Of a DNA stretch of 64,000 nucleotides, positions 32,825 through 41,300 are shown piece after piece. Numbering within the stretch: position 1 is the stretch's first letter; every line of letters starts with the position of its first letter. Source of the DNA: Thermoflexus hugenholtzii JAD2 (lineage in GTDB: Bacteria > Chloroflexota > Anaerolineae > Thermoflexales > Thermoflexaceae); NCBI RefSeq assembly GCF_900187885.1, contig NZ_FYEK01000028.1, forward strand, positions 1-64,000, given 5' to 3'. A model generated the notes under the pieces. It ran no database searches. It saw only the letters and a list, made by a program, of their open reading frames with translations, and was not told the DNA's origin. The translations under genes were made by a program, and so were the position numbers.

Positions 32825-33691
32825 ATGCGGGTGCTTCTCACCGGCGGCACGGGCATGCTGGGACGCGCGATCCGGGAGGTCTGGGGGTCGCAGCCAGGGG
32901 TCGAGCTCCTCGCCCCGCCCCGCGCGGAGCTCGACCTCGCCCATCCACCCCAGATCTTCGATGCCGTTTCGCGCATCCGCCCCGAGGTGATCCTTCACGC
33001 CGCCGCCATCGCCGACGTCGACCGTTGCGAGGCCAACCCCGACCTGGCGTTCCGGGTGAACACGGTGGGGACCGCCTGTTTGGCGGCGGCCGCCCAGAGG
33101 ATCGGCGCTACCCTGATCTTCATCAGCACCGACTATGTGTTCGACGGCACCAAGGGAACCCCCTACACGGAGTTCGACCGGCCCAACCCGGTCAACGTCT
33201 ACGGATGGAGCAAACTGCAGGCGGAGGAGTATGTGCGGACGCTGTGTCCCCGCCACTTCGTGGTGCGCACAGCGTGGCTCTTCGCCCCCTGGGGACAACA
33301 CTTCGTCACCCACACGGTGGAACGGATCCGGAAGGGGGAGCCTGTGGGGGGGATCGCCCAGACCAGCTCCCCCACCTTCGTCCTGGACCTCGCCCAGGCC
33401 CTGCTCCGCCTGCTGGAGTATCCGGCCTACGGGCTGTATCACATCGCCAATCACGGGGCGGTCTCCCGCTATGAGATGGCTCGGACCATCCTGGCGATGT
33501 TGGGGCGGGATCCGGAGGAGGCCGTGCGGCTCTCGGGGATCTCCGGCCGGCGGGCTCCCCGCCCCGATCGCAGCCCCCTGCGCAATTACGTGCTGGAGCT
33601 GCAGGGCCGGGACCCCATGCGGCCGTGGACGGAGGCCCTGGCGGAGTGCCTGGAGCGGATGGGGCTCCGGGTGCGCCATCTCTCGTCCTGA
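32825..33691 (+). CDS. rfbD: dTDP-4-dehydrorhamnose reductase-like SDR
   Basis: A 288-residue RmlD-family SDR that makes dTDP-L-rhamnose from the 4-keto intermediate (or a related reduction). The nucleotide motif TGGTGMLGRAI, the substrate block NTVGTACLAAAA, the active site ISTDYVFDGTKG, and the YGWSKLQAEEYV (YxxxK) are visible, then the RTAWLFAPWG region. It is 37 bp downstream of the TPP enzyme gene. No rmlA/B/C is in the window, so the exact sugar is uncertain. Confidence 0.8.
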   Translation: MRVLLTGGTGMLGRAIREVWGSQPGVELLAPPRAELDLAHPPQIFDAVSRIRPEVILHAAAIADVDRCEANPDLAFRVNTVGTACLAAAAQRIGATLIFISTDYVFDGTKGTPYTEFDRPNPVNVYGWSKLQAEEYVRTLCPRHFVVRTAWLFAPWGQHFVTHTVERIRKGEPVGGIAQTSSPTFVLDLAQALLRLLEYPAYGLYHIANHGAVSRYEMARTILAMLGRDPEEAVRLSGISGRRAPRPDRSPLRNYVLELQGRDPMRPWTEALAECLERMGLRVRHLSS

Positions 33692-33727
33692 GCAGGAGCC
33701 TATACAACCCGATAGGAGAGGACCCGA

Positions 33728-34189
33728 ATGGGCTTGAAAGAACGGTTGCAAGAAGACCTGAAAGCAGCGATGCGGGCGGGGGACGAGCCGCGCAAGACCG
33801 CCATTCGCATGGCGCTGCTGGCCATCCGGATGGCGGAGGTGGAGGCCGCTCGCCCCTTAAGCGAGGACGAGATCCTGAGGGTGCTCCAGAACGAGGTGAA
33901 GCGGCGCCGCGAGGCCCTGGCGGAGCTGGAGAAGGCGAACCGGCCGGACCGGCTGGCGGCGGAGCAGGCGGAGCTGGAGGTCCTGCTCTCCTACCTCCCG
34001 CAGCCTCTCACCCGGGAGGAGATCGAAGCCATGGCCCGGGAGGTGATTGCGGAGGTCGGCGCCGCCACGCCCGCCCAGCTGGGAGAAGTGATGAAGCGGC
34101 TGATGCCCCGGGTCCGCGGCCGAGCGGATGGCCGGGAGGTGCAGGAGATCGTGCGCCGTCTGCTCTCCGGGCCGTCCGCCGGCTCGTGA
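33728..34189 (+). CDS. yqeY: GatB/YqeY domain-containing protein
   Basis: A 153-residue YqeY-like protein. The N-terminal helical part (LKAAMRAGDEPRKTAIRM) and the C-terminal block (VLLSYLPQPLTREEIEAMAR, PAQLGEVMKRLMPRVRGRAD) match the tail domain of GatB that binds tRNA. Its physiological role as a stand-alone protein is unclear. It has an AGGAGAGG site and lies 36 bp after the reductase gene. Confidence 0.88.
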   Translation: MGLKERLQEDLKAAMRAGDEPRKTAIRMALLAIRMAEVEAARPLSEDEILRVLQNEVKRRREALAELEKANRPDRLAAEQAELEVLLSYLPQPLTREEIEAMAREVIAEVGAATPAQLGEVMKRLMPRVRGRADGREVQEIVRRLLSGPSAGS

Positions 34190-34213
34190 TCCCATCGGTT
34201 CATCGCCCGCCGA

Positions 34214-34972
34214 TTATCGCAGCTCCCAGGTCACCTCAATCTCCACCGCGATCTCCAGCTCCCCGGCCGCGACGGGGACAGCGGCTGCCTCGGCGGCCAT
34301 CCGGGCCATGGGGACCGGGATGGGGCGTGCGAAGGAAACCTCCCGGACCATCCGCACGGGCCCCAGCTGGGCCCCCAGGGCGGCCGCCAGGGTCTGGGCC
34401 CGGGCCTTCGCGTCTTCGGCGGCCAGCCGCCGCGCCTCCATCGCCAGGCGGTCCGGGCTCCCGATCCGGAAGGCGATCCCCTCCACTCGGTTCGCCCCGG
34501 CCGCCACGGCGGCATCCACCCCGGCGCCTACCGCCTCCAGATCCCGGAAGATCGCGGTGTAAACGTGGACGACCCGATACACCCGAGGGCCGATGGGCCG
34601 GCCGGTTTGCGGATCCCGGGGCTCCTCGAACTGGATCTGGAAGGAGGCGGTCTGGATGTCGTTCTCCGCCACCCCATGGGCCTTCAAGGCGTCCAGCACC
34701 GCGGCGGCCCGCTGGTTGTTCTCGGCCAGGGCGGAGGCCAGGGTTTCCCCGGACGTCTCCACCCCCAGGGTGACGACCGCCTGATCCGGTCGCGCCCGCA
34801 CGGTCCCCACCCCGTTCACCGTCAGCGTGCGCGGGCTCGCCTCTGTTCCCTGAGAACGCACGGCCTGGGCCGATGGCCCCACCGGCACCCCTGCTCCGGG
34901 CGCGGAGGGATTCGTCCGGCACGCGGCCAGCAGGATCCCCCCCACGACCCCCAGCCATCGCCAGCGGTTCAT
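34214..34972 (-). CDS. SIMPL-domain (DUF541) lipoprotein
   Basis: A 252-residue lipoprotein: an N-terminal signal peptide with the lipobox LLAAC (around residue 18), an Ala/Pro-rich spacer, and a SIMPL/DUF541 domain with the pattern LTVNGVGTVRARPDQAVVTL and GVAENDIQTASFQIQ. The family is exported or periplasmic; its function is unknown (oxidative-stress links in E. coli YggE). The ATG has a GGAGG site. Confidence 0.85.
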   Translation of the reverse strand: MNRWRWLGVVGGILLAACRTNPSAPGAGVPVGPSAQAVRSQGTEASPRTLTVNGVGTVRARPDQAVVTLGVETSGETLASALAENNQRAAAVLDALKAHGVAENDIQTASFQIQFEEPRDPQTGRPIGPRVYRVVHVYTAIFRDLEAVGAGVDAAVAAGANRVEGIAFRIGSPDRLAMEARRLAAEDAKARAQTLAAALGAQLGPVRMVREVSFARPIPVPMARMAAEAAAVPVAAGELEIAVEIEVTWELR

Positions 34973-35093
34973 ATCCGCCTCCTGATCCCATCGGGATGTA
35001 AGATGAAATTCACTTCGGCATCCGGAGGAAAGACGTTCCGGATCGCCCCTCGGTTCCCAGCCCCCCGGACGACCCCGGAGGGTGGAAGGAGCC

Positions 35094-36680
35094 TCAGCGA
35101 GCGAACCCCGAGGGGCGGGCGACGAGGCGGGTCAGCGCCCCAAGGGTCAGGAGATAGATCAACGTCCCAAGGCCTCCGACGGCGAGGAGGTGAAGGGCTT
35201 CGCCGGTGGTGGAATGGGGGAGAGGAAGCCGGGCCCATGCCATGGAGATGCCCAGCGCCATCATCAGGGAGGCGACGAGGACGCGGAGGGCCAGCCGGGA
35301 CAGGCCGTAGGGGCGCATCGAACCCACCTGGCGGAGCAGCAGGACCCCCATGATCGCCGCATGGGCGGCCCACTGCACCGAATTGGCCACCGCCAGGTCG
35401 GTCACCTGCAGAGGCCGGAACAGCGTGGGGGCCATGGCGGCCGCGAGGTAGATCCCCACGTTGCAGATCAGCCCCACCAGGGCGGGGGTGAAGGTGTCCT
35501 GCCGGGCGTAGAAGGCGAACACCAACGGCTGATCGACGGCGGCGAAGATCAGGCCGGGCAGGTAGCCCCGCAGCACCCCGGCCACCACCGCCGTGTCTGT
35601 AGCGGTGAAGCGGCCGTGCTCGAAGAGGAGGGCGATCACGGGCTCGGCCAGCACATACAGGCCGAAGGCGGCGGGGATGATCAGGATCAGCACCATCCGC
35701 AACCCGGCGGCCAGGGTGCTCCGGAAAGGCTCCAGATCCCCCCTCCCCTGGCGGGCCTCCACGCTGAGGCGGGAGAGGCGGGGGAGGATAGCCACGGAGA
35801 TAGCGGTCACCACCAGCCCCAGGGGGAACTGGATCAACGTGGTAGCGTAGCGCATCCAAGCGATGCTGTTGGGGCCGGTGCGGGAGGCCAGATGGTAGCT
35901 CAGCAGGATGGCGACCTGATTGACCGCCAACCCGAACACGACGGGAAGGTAAAGGCGCAGGATCCGCCGCAAGGCGGGATGATACACGGAGGGGCGGGGC
36001 CACAGGCCATGCAGGCCAGGCAGCTGCAATAGCACCTGGGCGATGGCGCCCAGGACCATCCCCAGGGCCAGGGCAAACACCCCGATGCGCGGCCCCAGCA
36101 GGAGGGCGGCCATGACGATGGCGGCGTTGAAGGCGGCCGCGGTGAAGGCCGGCAGGGTGAACCGCTGGAACGCCTGCAAGAGCCCGCCGATGACCCCGGC
36201 GGCGGCGAGGAACCACACCGCCAGAACCGTCAGGCGCAGGAGGTCCGCTGTCAGATCCAGCAGATCGGGATCCAGGCCCCCGGCTAACAGCCACGCGACC
36301 GGCTTGGCCCCGATCTCCACCAGAAGCACCACCGCCCCGATGATCCACCCGGCCCAGACCAGGACCGCGCCGGCCAGACGCCGGAGCTCCTGAGGCTGAT
36401 CCGCATATTCCCGGAACACCGGGATCAGGGCGGAGCTGACCATGCCCCCGACCAGAAGGTCATACAGCTGGACGGGAACCACCGCTGCGGCCTCGAAGGC
36501 GCTCAGCGGCCCGCTGGACCCGAACAGCCCGCTCTTGACCGTCTCGCGCAGCAGGCCGATCAGGCGGCTGGCGACGTTGCCCGCGGCGATGATCAGCGCA
36601 TCCCGGGCCAGAAGGACCGTCTCCGCCTCCCGCCCGGCCATCTGTCGGATCCGCCTGCGGAACCGTTCCCACCGGTCCAT
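35094..36680 (-). CDS. murJ: Lipid II flippase MurJ
   Basis: A 528-residue MviN/MurJ membrane protein with about 14 hydrophobic helices. Conserved segments include SRLIGLLRETVKSGLFG near the N-terminus, the central cationic AFYARQDTFTPALVGLICNV and the earlier LLVGGMVSSALIPVFREYAD. MurJ flips lipid II for peptidoglycan synthesis. It is divergent from the histidine-kinase-like gene. No other mur gene is close. Confidence 0.9.
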   Translation of the reverse strand: MDRWERFRRRIRQMAGREAETVLLARDALIIAAGNVASRLIGLLRETVKSGLFGSSGPLSAFEAAAVVPVQLYDLLVGGMVSSALIPVFREYADQPQELRRLAGAVLVWAGWIIGAVVLLVEIGAKPVAWLLAGGLDPDLLDLTADLLRLTVLAVWFLAAAGVIGGLLQAFQRFTLPAFTAAAFNAAIVMAALLLGPRIGVFALALGMVLGAIAQVLLQLPGLHGLWPRPSVYHPALRRILRLYLPVVFGLAVNQVAILLSYHLASRTGPNSIAWMRYATTLIQFPLGLVVTAISVAILPRLSRLSVEARQGRGDLEPFRSTLAAGLRMVLILIIPAAFGLYVLAEPVIALLFEHGRFTATDTAVVAGVLRGYLPGLIFAAVDQPLVFAFYARQDTFTPALVGLICNVGIYLAAAMAPTLFRPLQVTDLAVANSVQWAAHAAIMGVLLLRQVGSMRPYGLSRLALRVLVASLMMALGISMAWARLPLPHSTTGEALHLLAVGGLGTLIYLLTLGALTRLVARPSGFAR

Positions 36681-36830
36681 GTCAGTCTCCGCGCCGGATT
36701 CGGCGGGCGCACAGATACCCCCTGGGACACCTTCCCCATTTTACGCGCAGGCCGAAGCGCGTTCCGCCCTCCGGACGCTCCGCCTACCCGAGCCCCACGG
36801 AAAAGCACGTGGCCCTGGTCTGCAATTTGG

Positions 36831-36858
36831 TTGTTTCCACCTAAAAGGATGTTAAAAT
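36831..36858 (+). promoter_or_regulatory. Promoter of the kinase-like gene
   Basis: TTGTTT (36831-36836) and TAAAAT (36853-36858) are 16 bp apart, about 100 nt upstream of the start at 36959. It lies in the AT-richest part of the murJ/kinase-like intergenic region. Confidence 0.5.
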
Positions 36859-36958
36859 AGTTCCGAACAGGCGCGACGTCTGCTGCAGTGGAAGCGTCCT
36901 TGCCCGGGTTGGGATCTTCCGGCGATTCGGTATCCCAGTGTTTTCGAGGAGCGCCGCG

Positions 36959-37894
36959 ATGGGGCACCCGTATCTCACACCGGATGAATGGCTCTCCCGG
37001 CTGGAGCAGCAGGTCCTCTCCGCCTTTCGAGAGCTCCGGGAGTTGTATGAGCAGGAGAGAGCCCGGCGGGAAGAGCTGGAGCGTGCCTACCGGCGGTTGA
37101 AGGATCTGGACGAGCTGAAGACAACCTTCGTGGCCCGCGCGGGCGCGGAGCTCCGCCAGCCCCTGGGGCTGGTGATCGGCTTCCTGGAAGCGGCCCTCGG
37201 CCAGCTTCCATCTTCAGGGATGCCGGACATCGCGGCGATGTTAGAGGGGGCCTTGCGAGGCGCTTATCGGCTGCTGGAATACATCGCTCCTCTCACCGCC
37301 TTTGCGGAGTTACACCGCCAGCCGACGGCTTTTGTGGAGCCTCTTCCGCTGGGCCAGCTGATCCATGATCTGCTCCGGGCGGAGCAGCCGACCCTCGCCG
37401 AGCGTTCGACGGAGATCCGTCTGGATCTGAGCGAGGAGGCGGAGAACACTCGCGTCGATGGACCTTATGGGGCTTACATCCTGCGCACCTTACTGGATTT
37501 CCTTTTCGCCGCTCGTCGAGAGGGAGGCCCTCTGGAGATCCGCGCCCGGATCCGGGAATCCGTCCTGCTGGTAGAACTGGTCGATCCCACTCTCCGCCTC
37601 CCGGCGGAGACGCTGGCCTGGCTGAACGAAGGGGCCGCCGGGATCTCCGGGCCACAACCCGCTCGCCCCCGGGTGGATCCCGCGGTGCTGGGCCTAGCGA
37701 TCACCCGGAGGGCCGCTCAGGCCTTAGGCGGCGATCTCTTCCTCCAGAGCGAGGGGGACCAGGGGATCACCCTGAGCGTCCTGCTCCCGGCCCGCCCCCT
37801 GGGGGTGGAGGATCAAATCGCCCTGCTCAGCCAGGCCCTGGAACGCCTTCCCTCTTCCGAGCCCCAGCGGCCAAGCCCCAGGGTCCCCGAGTAG
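36959..37894 (+). CDS. Histidine-kinase-like protein lacking the phospho-acceptor His
   Basis: 311 residues: a charged coiled coil (about 10-60, ARREELERAYRRLKDLDELK), then a HisKA-like helical pair whose core reads FVARAGAELRQPLGLVIGF, and a degenerate HATPase_c-like domain. In kinases this site is normally S-H-E-L-R-x-P; here it is G-A-E-L-R, so no His to phosphorylate. The N-box Asn is also missing (LRTLLDFLFAARR). It may be a pseudokinase, a dimerisation or sensor partner, or a decayed gene. The ATG at 36959 has GAGGAG 8 nt upstream. Confidence 0.72.
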   Translation: MGHPYLTPDEWLSRLEQQVLSAFRELRELYEQERARREELERAYRRLKDLDELKTTFVARAGAELRQPLGLVIGFLEAALGQLPSSGMPDIAAMLEGALRGAYRLLEYIAPLTAFAELHRQPTAFVEPLPLGQLIHDLLRAEQPTLAERSTEIRLDLSEEAENTRVDGPYGAYILRTLLDFLFAARREGGPLEIRARIRESVLLVELVDPTLRLPAETLAWLNEGAAGISGPQPARPRVDPAVLGLAITRRAAQALGGDLFLQSEGDQGITLSVLLPARPLGVEDQIALLSQALERLPSSEPQRPSPRVPE

Positions 37895-37981
37895 AAGCTC
37901 CGCCGAGGCCCTTCGAGGATGGGGAGACCGCATCGCCGGTGGGGGGAGAAGTCTCTCCCCCCACCGGGGTGTCCGACGCCT

Positions 37982-39505
37982 TCAGACGCCCATCGGGAGG
38001 GCGGAGGAGCGGAGCGAAGGCGTCTCCGTCTCTACTCGCAGAGCGGGGAGGACCATCAGGGGGCCCAGGCCGCGTTCCAGGGTGATTTGGGCCGACTCCT
38101 CGGGCTGCAGATAGTCCTTGAGCACCTCCACGATCACCTCCGGATCGGCCTCCCCGCAGGTGAACACGTCCACGGCTACGTAGGCGTATTCCGGCCAGGC
38201 GTGGAGGGAGATGTGGGACTCCGCCAGCAGCACCAAGGCGGAGAACCCATCCGGGACGAAGCGGTGGATTTTCATGTTCAGCAGGGTGGCGCCGGCCCGA
38301 CGCACTGCGTGCTCCAGGACCTGCTTCAGCCCGCGCAGGGGCTCCCGGTTCCGGCATTTCCAGAACTCGGCGATGATGTGCCGGCCCAGGGTGAGCTGGG
38401 TGGGGAATGGGGTGGGCGCGGGGGTCATCACCGAGGCAGTGATGGCCATATCCACATCCGGGCTGCGCCACACCTGATCGATGGCGTCCTCGTCCTCATA
38501 AAGCTCCCGCCCTCCCTCGATGACGTAGTCCTCCGGCGGCTGGAACTCCGGCAGCGTCTCCACCCGGAAGAAGGTCGAGCGATACCATGGCGTCCGTGCC
38601 GGGCGGGCGAAGGGCGGCAGATCCGGGATGGGCTGCTCGTCCGGGTCCTCCCAGTTGGCATAGAGACTGAAGTCCGGCAGGATGTGGGTGAAGGTGATGG
38701 CGTGCCGGCTGAGGAGCTCCCGCTGCCACACGTGCCACTTGCCGATGTTGGACTCGATGCGGGTGATGCCGAAGTAGCCCGCATGCCCCTCCCCTTTCCG
38801 CAGGCACATGAAGCCCTTCTCCAGGAAGAGCAGCAGGCCGTGCTCGGTCTCGGTCGGGTCGGTGAGGAAAGTGTCGAAGCGGCCGAGCAGCTCGGTGGGG
38901 AGGCGCTCGGTGAGGCTGCGGCAGTAGACGGTGATGTTCAGGCCGGCCCGGCGGGCGGCCTGTTCGATGAAGTCGCAAAGGCGGCGGTCGATCTCAATCA
39001 CCACGACCGAGCGGGGTAACCCGGTCAGGGCCAGGGCCAGGCTGGCCAGGTCGTCATCGCCCAGCACGATGATGTCTTTGCCCTCCACATCCCCCTGGGC
39101 GACCATGAGGGCGACCCGCCGCATCACCGAGTCGATGGTCTGATAGCCCTGGTCGTAGGCCGCCAGAGGCTCCGGACGGCCCTGGGCCAGCTCCGCGTAG
39201 CGCCGGGTCACTTCCGCGAAGAAGCCCAGGTCCACCCCGGTCCCCCCGCAGGCGGCGCAGCGGATCTCGGGGGCCACCTGAACGCCCAGCTCCCGGGCCA
39301 GGGCCTGGCCGCGGTCCGTTAGATGCAGGCGCTGCCCGTCGAAGGCCAGGAGTCCGTGACGGAGCAGTTGCTGGACGCCCTCCACCACTCGTGGAAAGGG
39401 AAGCCCGGCGGTGCCGGCGGCCTGCCAGGGATCCCCCTCCCGCACGATGGCGCGCAGGAGGCGAGCCAGCTCCGAGCGCCCCAGGGTCAGGATCTCCCCC
39501 GCCAT
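37982..39505 (-). CDS. Fused BpsA (N4-bis(aminopropyl)spermidine synthase)-S-adenosylmethionine decarboxylase
   Basis: A 507-residue fusion. Residues about 1-350 are BpsA-like: an N-terminal winged-helix part, the zinc-like CAACGGTG (83-90), and the catalytic-region GDDD (149-152) in IIVLGDDDLASLALAL. Residues about 371-480 are a bacterial SpeH AdoMet decarboxylase: LGRHIIAEFWKC, then ESHISLHAWPEYAYVAVDVF (starting 429), where Ser433 is the predicted self-cleavage site giving the pyruvoyl cofactor. Decarboxylated AdoMet from one half is the aminopropyl donor of the other, so they may channel. Branched polyamines stabilise nucleic acids in thermophiles. The ATG has a GGAGG site. Confidence 0.82.
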   Translation of the reverse strand: MAGEILTLGRSELARLLRAIVREGDPWQAAGTAGLPFPRVVEGVQQLLRHGLLAFDGQRLHLTDRGQALARELGVQVAPEIRCAACGGTGVDLGFFAEVTRRYAELAQGRPEPLAAYDQGYQTIDSVMRRVALMVAQGDVEGKDIIVLGDDDLASLALALTGLPRSVVVIEIDRRLCDFIEQAARRAGLNITVYCRSLTERLPTELLGRFDTFLTDPTETEHGLLLFLEKGFMCLRKGEGHAGYFGITRIESNIGKWHVWQRELLSRHAITFTHILPDFSLYANWEDPDEQPIPDLPPFARPARTPWYRSTFFRVETLPEFQPPEDYVIEGGRELYEDEDAIDQVWRSPDVDMAITASVMTPAPTPFPTQLTLGRHIIAEFWKCRNREPLRGLKQVLEHAVRRAGATLLNMKIHRFVPDGFSALVLLAESHISLHAWPEYAYVAVDVFTCGEADPEVIVEVLKDYLQPEESAQITLERGLGPLMVLPALRVETETPSLRSSALPMGV

Positions 39506-39526
39506 CGTTCACCTCCTTTCCCCGGA

Positions 39527-39550
39527 ATGTTGACGGCGCCTTCCGGCGCC
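39527..39550. repeat. GGCGCC palindromes near the BpsA-SpeH ribosome binding site
   Basis: Two adjacent GGCGCC blocks in ACGGCGCCTTCCGGCGCCC can pair with each other. They lie about 20-40 nt upstream of the GGAGG site of the fusion gene, where they could form an mRNA structure that hides or exposes the start region. No data test this. Confidence 0.35.
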
Positions 39551-39594
39551 CGGAAGCGGAGACGGCTCCGCACGCACCGTCCCCTTACAAAGCA

Positions 39595-39670
39595 AATAGG
39601 CAGCACGGGTTCCGCACCCGGCATCATCGGAAGTCCCGACGCATGCCCAAAGCCGGAACGGCTGCCTATT
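39595..39670 (-). ncRNA. Structured leader element upstream of the BpsA-SpeH fusion
   Basis: In the minus-strand transcript the ends AATAGGCAGC and GCTGCCTATT pair perfectly (10 bp). Inside, GTTCCG pairs with CGGAAC, GGCAT with ATGCC, and TCGG with CCGA, giving a long, bulged hairpin of about 76 nt. It lies between the promoter and the coding region. It could be a polyamine- or SAM-sensing element, an attenuator or simply a stable leader; I do not match it to a known riboswitch class. Confidence 0.5.
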
Positions 39671-39748
39671 GAGTTGTCGCTTGCCTCAACGCAGCGCGAC
39701 TTCGCACAAACCCGGCCGGCTCCCATTGCCGGTCCGCAAATCTCAATT

Positions 39749-39777
39749 ATAGCAAAATGCGCGCGGGAGAACAACCT
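39749..39777 (-). promoter_or_regulatory. Promoter of the BpsA-SpeH gene
   Basis: On the minus strand TTGTTC and TGCTATAAT (the extended -10 form) are 17 bp apart. The leader from here to the start codon is about 240 nt, unusually long for this window. Confidence 0.65.
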
Positions 39778-40100
39778 GGGCTTGCTGGGCCGCTTGCTGC
39801 GCTGAGGTTTAGAAACGAGTTGGGATGAGGACAAGGGCCTGATTCACCCTGATACTCGCCCCCATTTCCCGGAACGGTAGCGATCGCCTGGTCTGTCCAT
39901 CACCTTTATGTCCCAACCTTAAAGGCGCAGATAAGAGGAGGCAGGCAGCCCAAACAGCACTCAGACTCTTCGGTTTTCCCGCCACAAGCGAATCTGGGCC
40001 GCCGCCTCGAGCATCCGCAAGCGTAAGCGATTACCCCGCCCTGGAGAGAGGATGATACGAGACCTTCAGCCTCGTTCAGAAAACGATTGGGCCTGAGTTG

Positions 40101-41225
40101 CTACCAATTGCGCAGAACAAGAGGCAGGTAAATCTGAAAACCAGGATGGCCGTGATGATCTGGATACAGATCGGGCGCGGAGAGCGCCAGATCGATTCGC
40201 AGCCCACTACTCCATGCCAGGGCTCCGATCAATATCAGCCCCAACAAGATCCCCACAGCCAAACCGTGATCCCGATCCTCCCACCACCTTCGATTCCTCT
40301 CCAGAGTCTCTATCCCCAGCGCCACCATCCCTGAGATCATCCACACCAACACCTGCACTCCACCGTGAAAGGCAAAGAAGTTCGAAGCAGCAGTGATGTA
40401 ACGGGCCTCGGCAGGGGTCAAGAAGATGTGATGTAACAGCGGCAACTCCAGATAGGCCATCGCCGCCCCAGCCAGCCATATCTCCCAACCTCGTATGGGC
40501 GGGGCGTCCCAGAAAGCCCGCCATCGCGCCAGCCCCAGCAACCCTATCCCGCTGCTCAACAGTCCTGCGAGAACCATCCATGCTGCGACCTCCGGCTGGG
40601 CTAACCCCAAACCGGGCAGCTCCACCACTCGCAACCCCAGCAGCAACGGGGTTATCACCATCCCATACCCCAGCCGGGTCAGCCCTCGAGTCGGATCCCA
40701 AGCCATCCCCTTCGCCAGCCATAACCCCACGGCCAGACCAGCCAGGGTCAGACCGGCCACCTCCAGTCCTACCTTTATGGGAAGAGATGGCACACCCCCC
40801 CAGGCCACTATCGGAGGGATGCCCAGACCGAGCGGACTCACCGCTGTCAACCAGACCCCCAGCGCAGAAGGCGCGCTTACGGGGAGAAGGCGGCGCCGGG
40901 CGAAAACACCCCAAGTGCCGTAAAGAAAGAGCATGAAATCCATCACGGCGCCTGCCGCCACCAGCCCGCTCATCCGATAACGGCCTAGCGTTCGCTCATC
41001 CAGGGGGAGCGCTCCCATATGCCCGTAGAGGAAGAGACGAGAGCGGTCTGCATGGGTAAACCACTCCCAGAAAAGAAGCAGGAGCCCCACCGCAATCACC
41101 CCCCCCAGAACCACCGAGGGGAACGTGAACACCGTCCGAATTCGGCTCCGAATCCCCTTCACCAACCTGTATCCCACTCTCGCCGAAAGCATTGTCCTTT
41201 TTTGTTTAAAGCTTACATGATGCAT
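40101..41225 (-). CDS. Multi-pass membrane protein with LPLVLRNW tail (unknown function)
   Basis: A 374-residue protein with about nine to ten hydrophobic segments and no recognised family. After the last membrane helix there is a soluble stretch (DLYPDHHGHPGFQ) and the C-terminal end IYLPLVLRNW. The same kind of ending occurs in the neighbouring propeller protein. The start at 41225 has GGAGTAATTAA; an ATG at 41192 with AAGGA is an alternative. The upstream gap is AT-rich and probably contains a promoter. The nearest genes give no functional clue beyond the shared tail. Confidence 0.6.
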   Translation of the reverse strand: MHHVSFKQKRTMLSARVGYRLVKGIRSRIRTVFTFPSVVLGGVIAVGLLLLFWEWFTHADRSRLFLYGHMGALPLDERTLGRYRMSGLVAAGAVMDFMLFLYGTWGVFARRRLLPVSAPSALGVWLTAVSPLGLGIPPIVAWGGVPSLPIKVGLEVAGLTLAGLAVGLWLAKGMAWDPTRGLTRLGYGMVITPLLLGLRVVELPGLGLAQPEVAAWMVLAGLLSSGIGLLGLARWRAFWDAPPIRGWEIWLAGAAMAYLELPLLHHIFLTPAEARYITAASNFFAFHGGVQVLVWMISGMVALGIETLERNRRWWEDRDHGLAVGILLGLILIGALAWSSGLRIDLALSAPDLYPDHHGHPGFQIYLPLVLRNW

Positions 41226-41300
41226 TTAATTACTCCTTCAAATTAGTTTTTGCGCATATCTAAAACATATAAGATCTTGTAAGATATCTGTAGGTTGCCC

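Larger units (their letters stand above)
39506..40100. other. BpsA-SpeH leader plus gene-free region
   Basis: About 600 bp. The left part (to about 39750) is the untranslated leader of the fusion gene with its promoter and a 76-nt stem structure. The rest holds no supported gene. On the minus strand around 39970-40070 a short open stretch (RIILSPGRGNRLRLRMLEAA...) might be a transposase tail fragment, but that is weak. Confidence 0.55.

Noticed and set aside
39595-39670. Assignment of the leader to a known SAM or preQ1 riboswitch
   Set aside because: I could not match any class-specific core motif by eye. It is reported only as a structured leader.
39970-40070. Transposase C-terminal fragment
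   Set aside because: Only about 30 codons look transposase-like and there are stops on both sides. Too weak to annotate.
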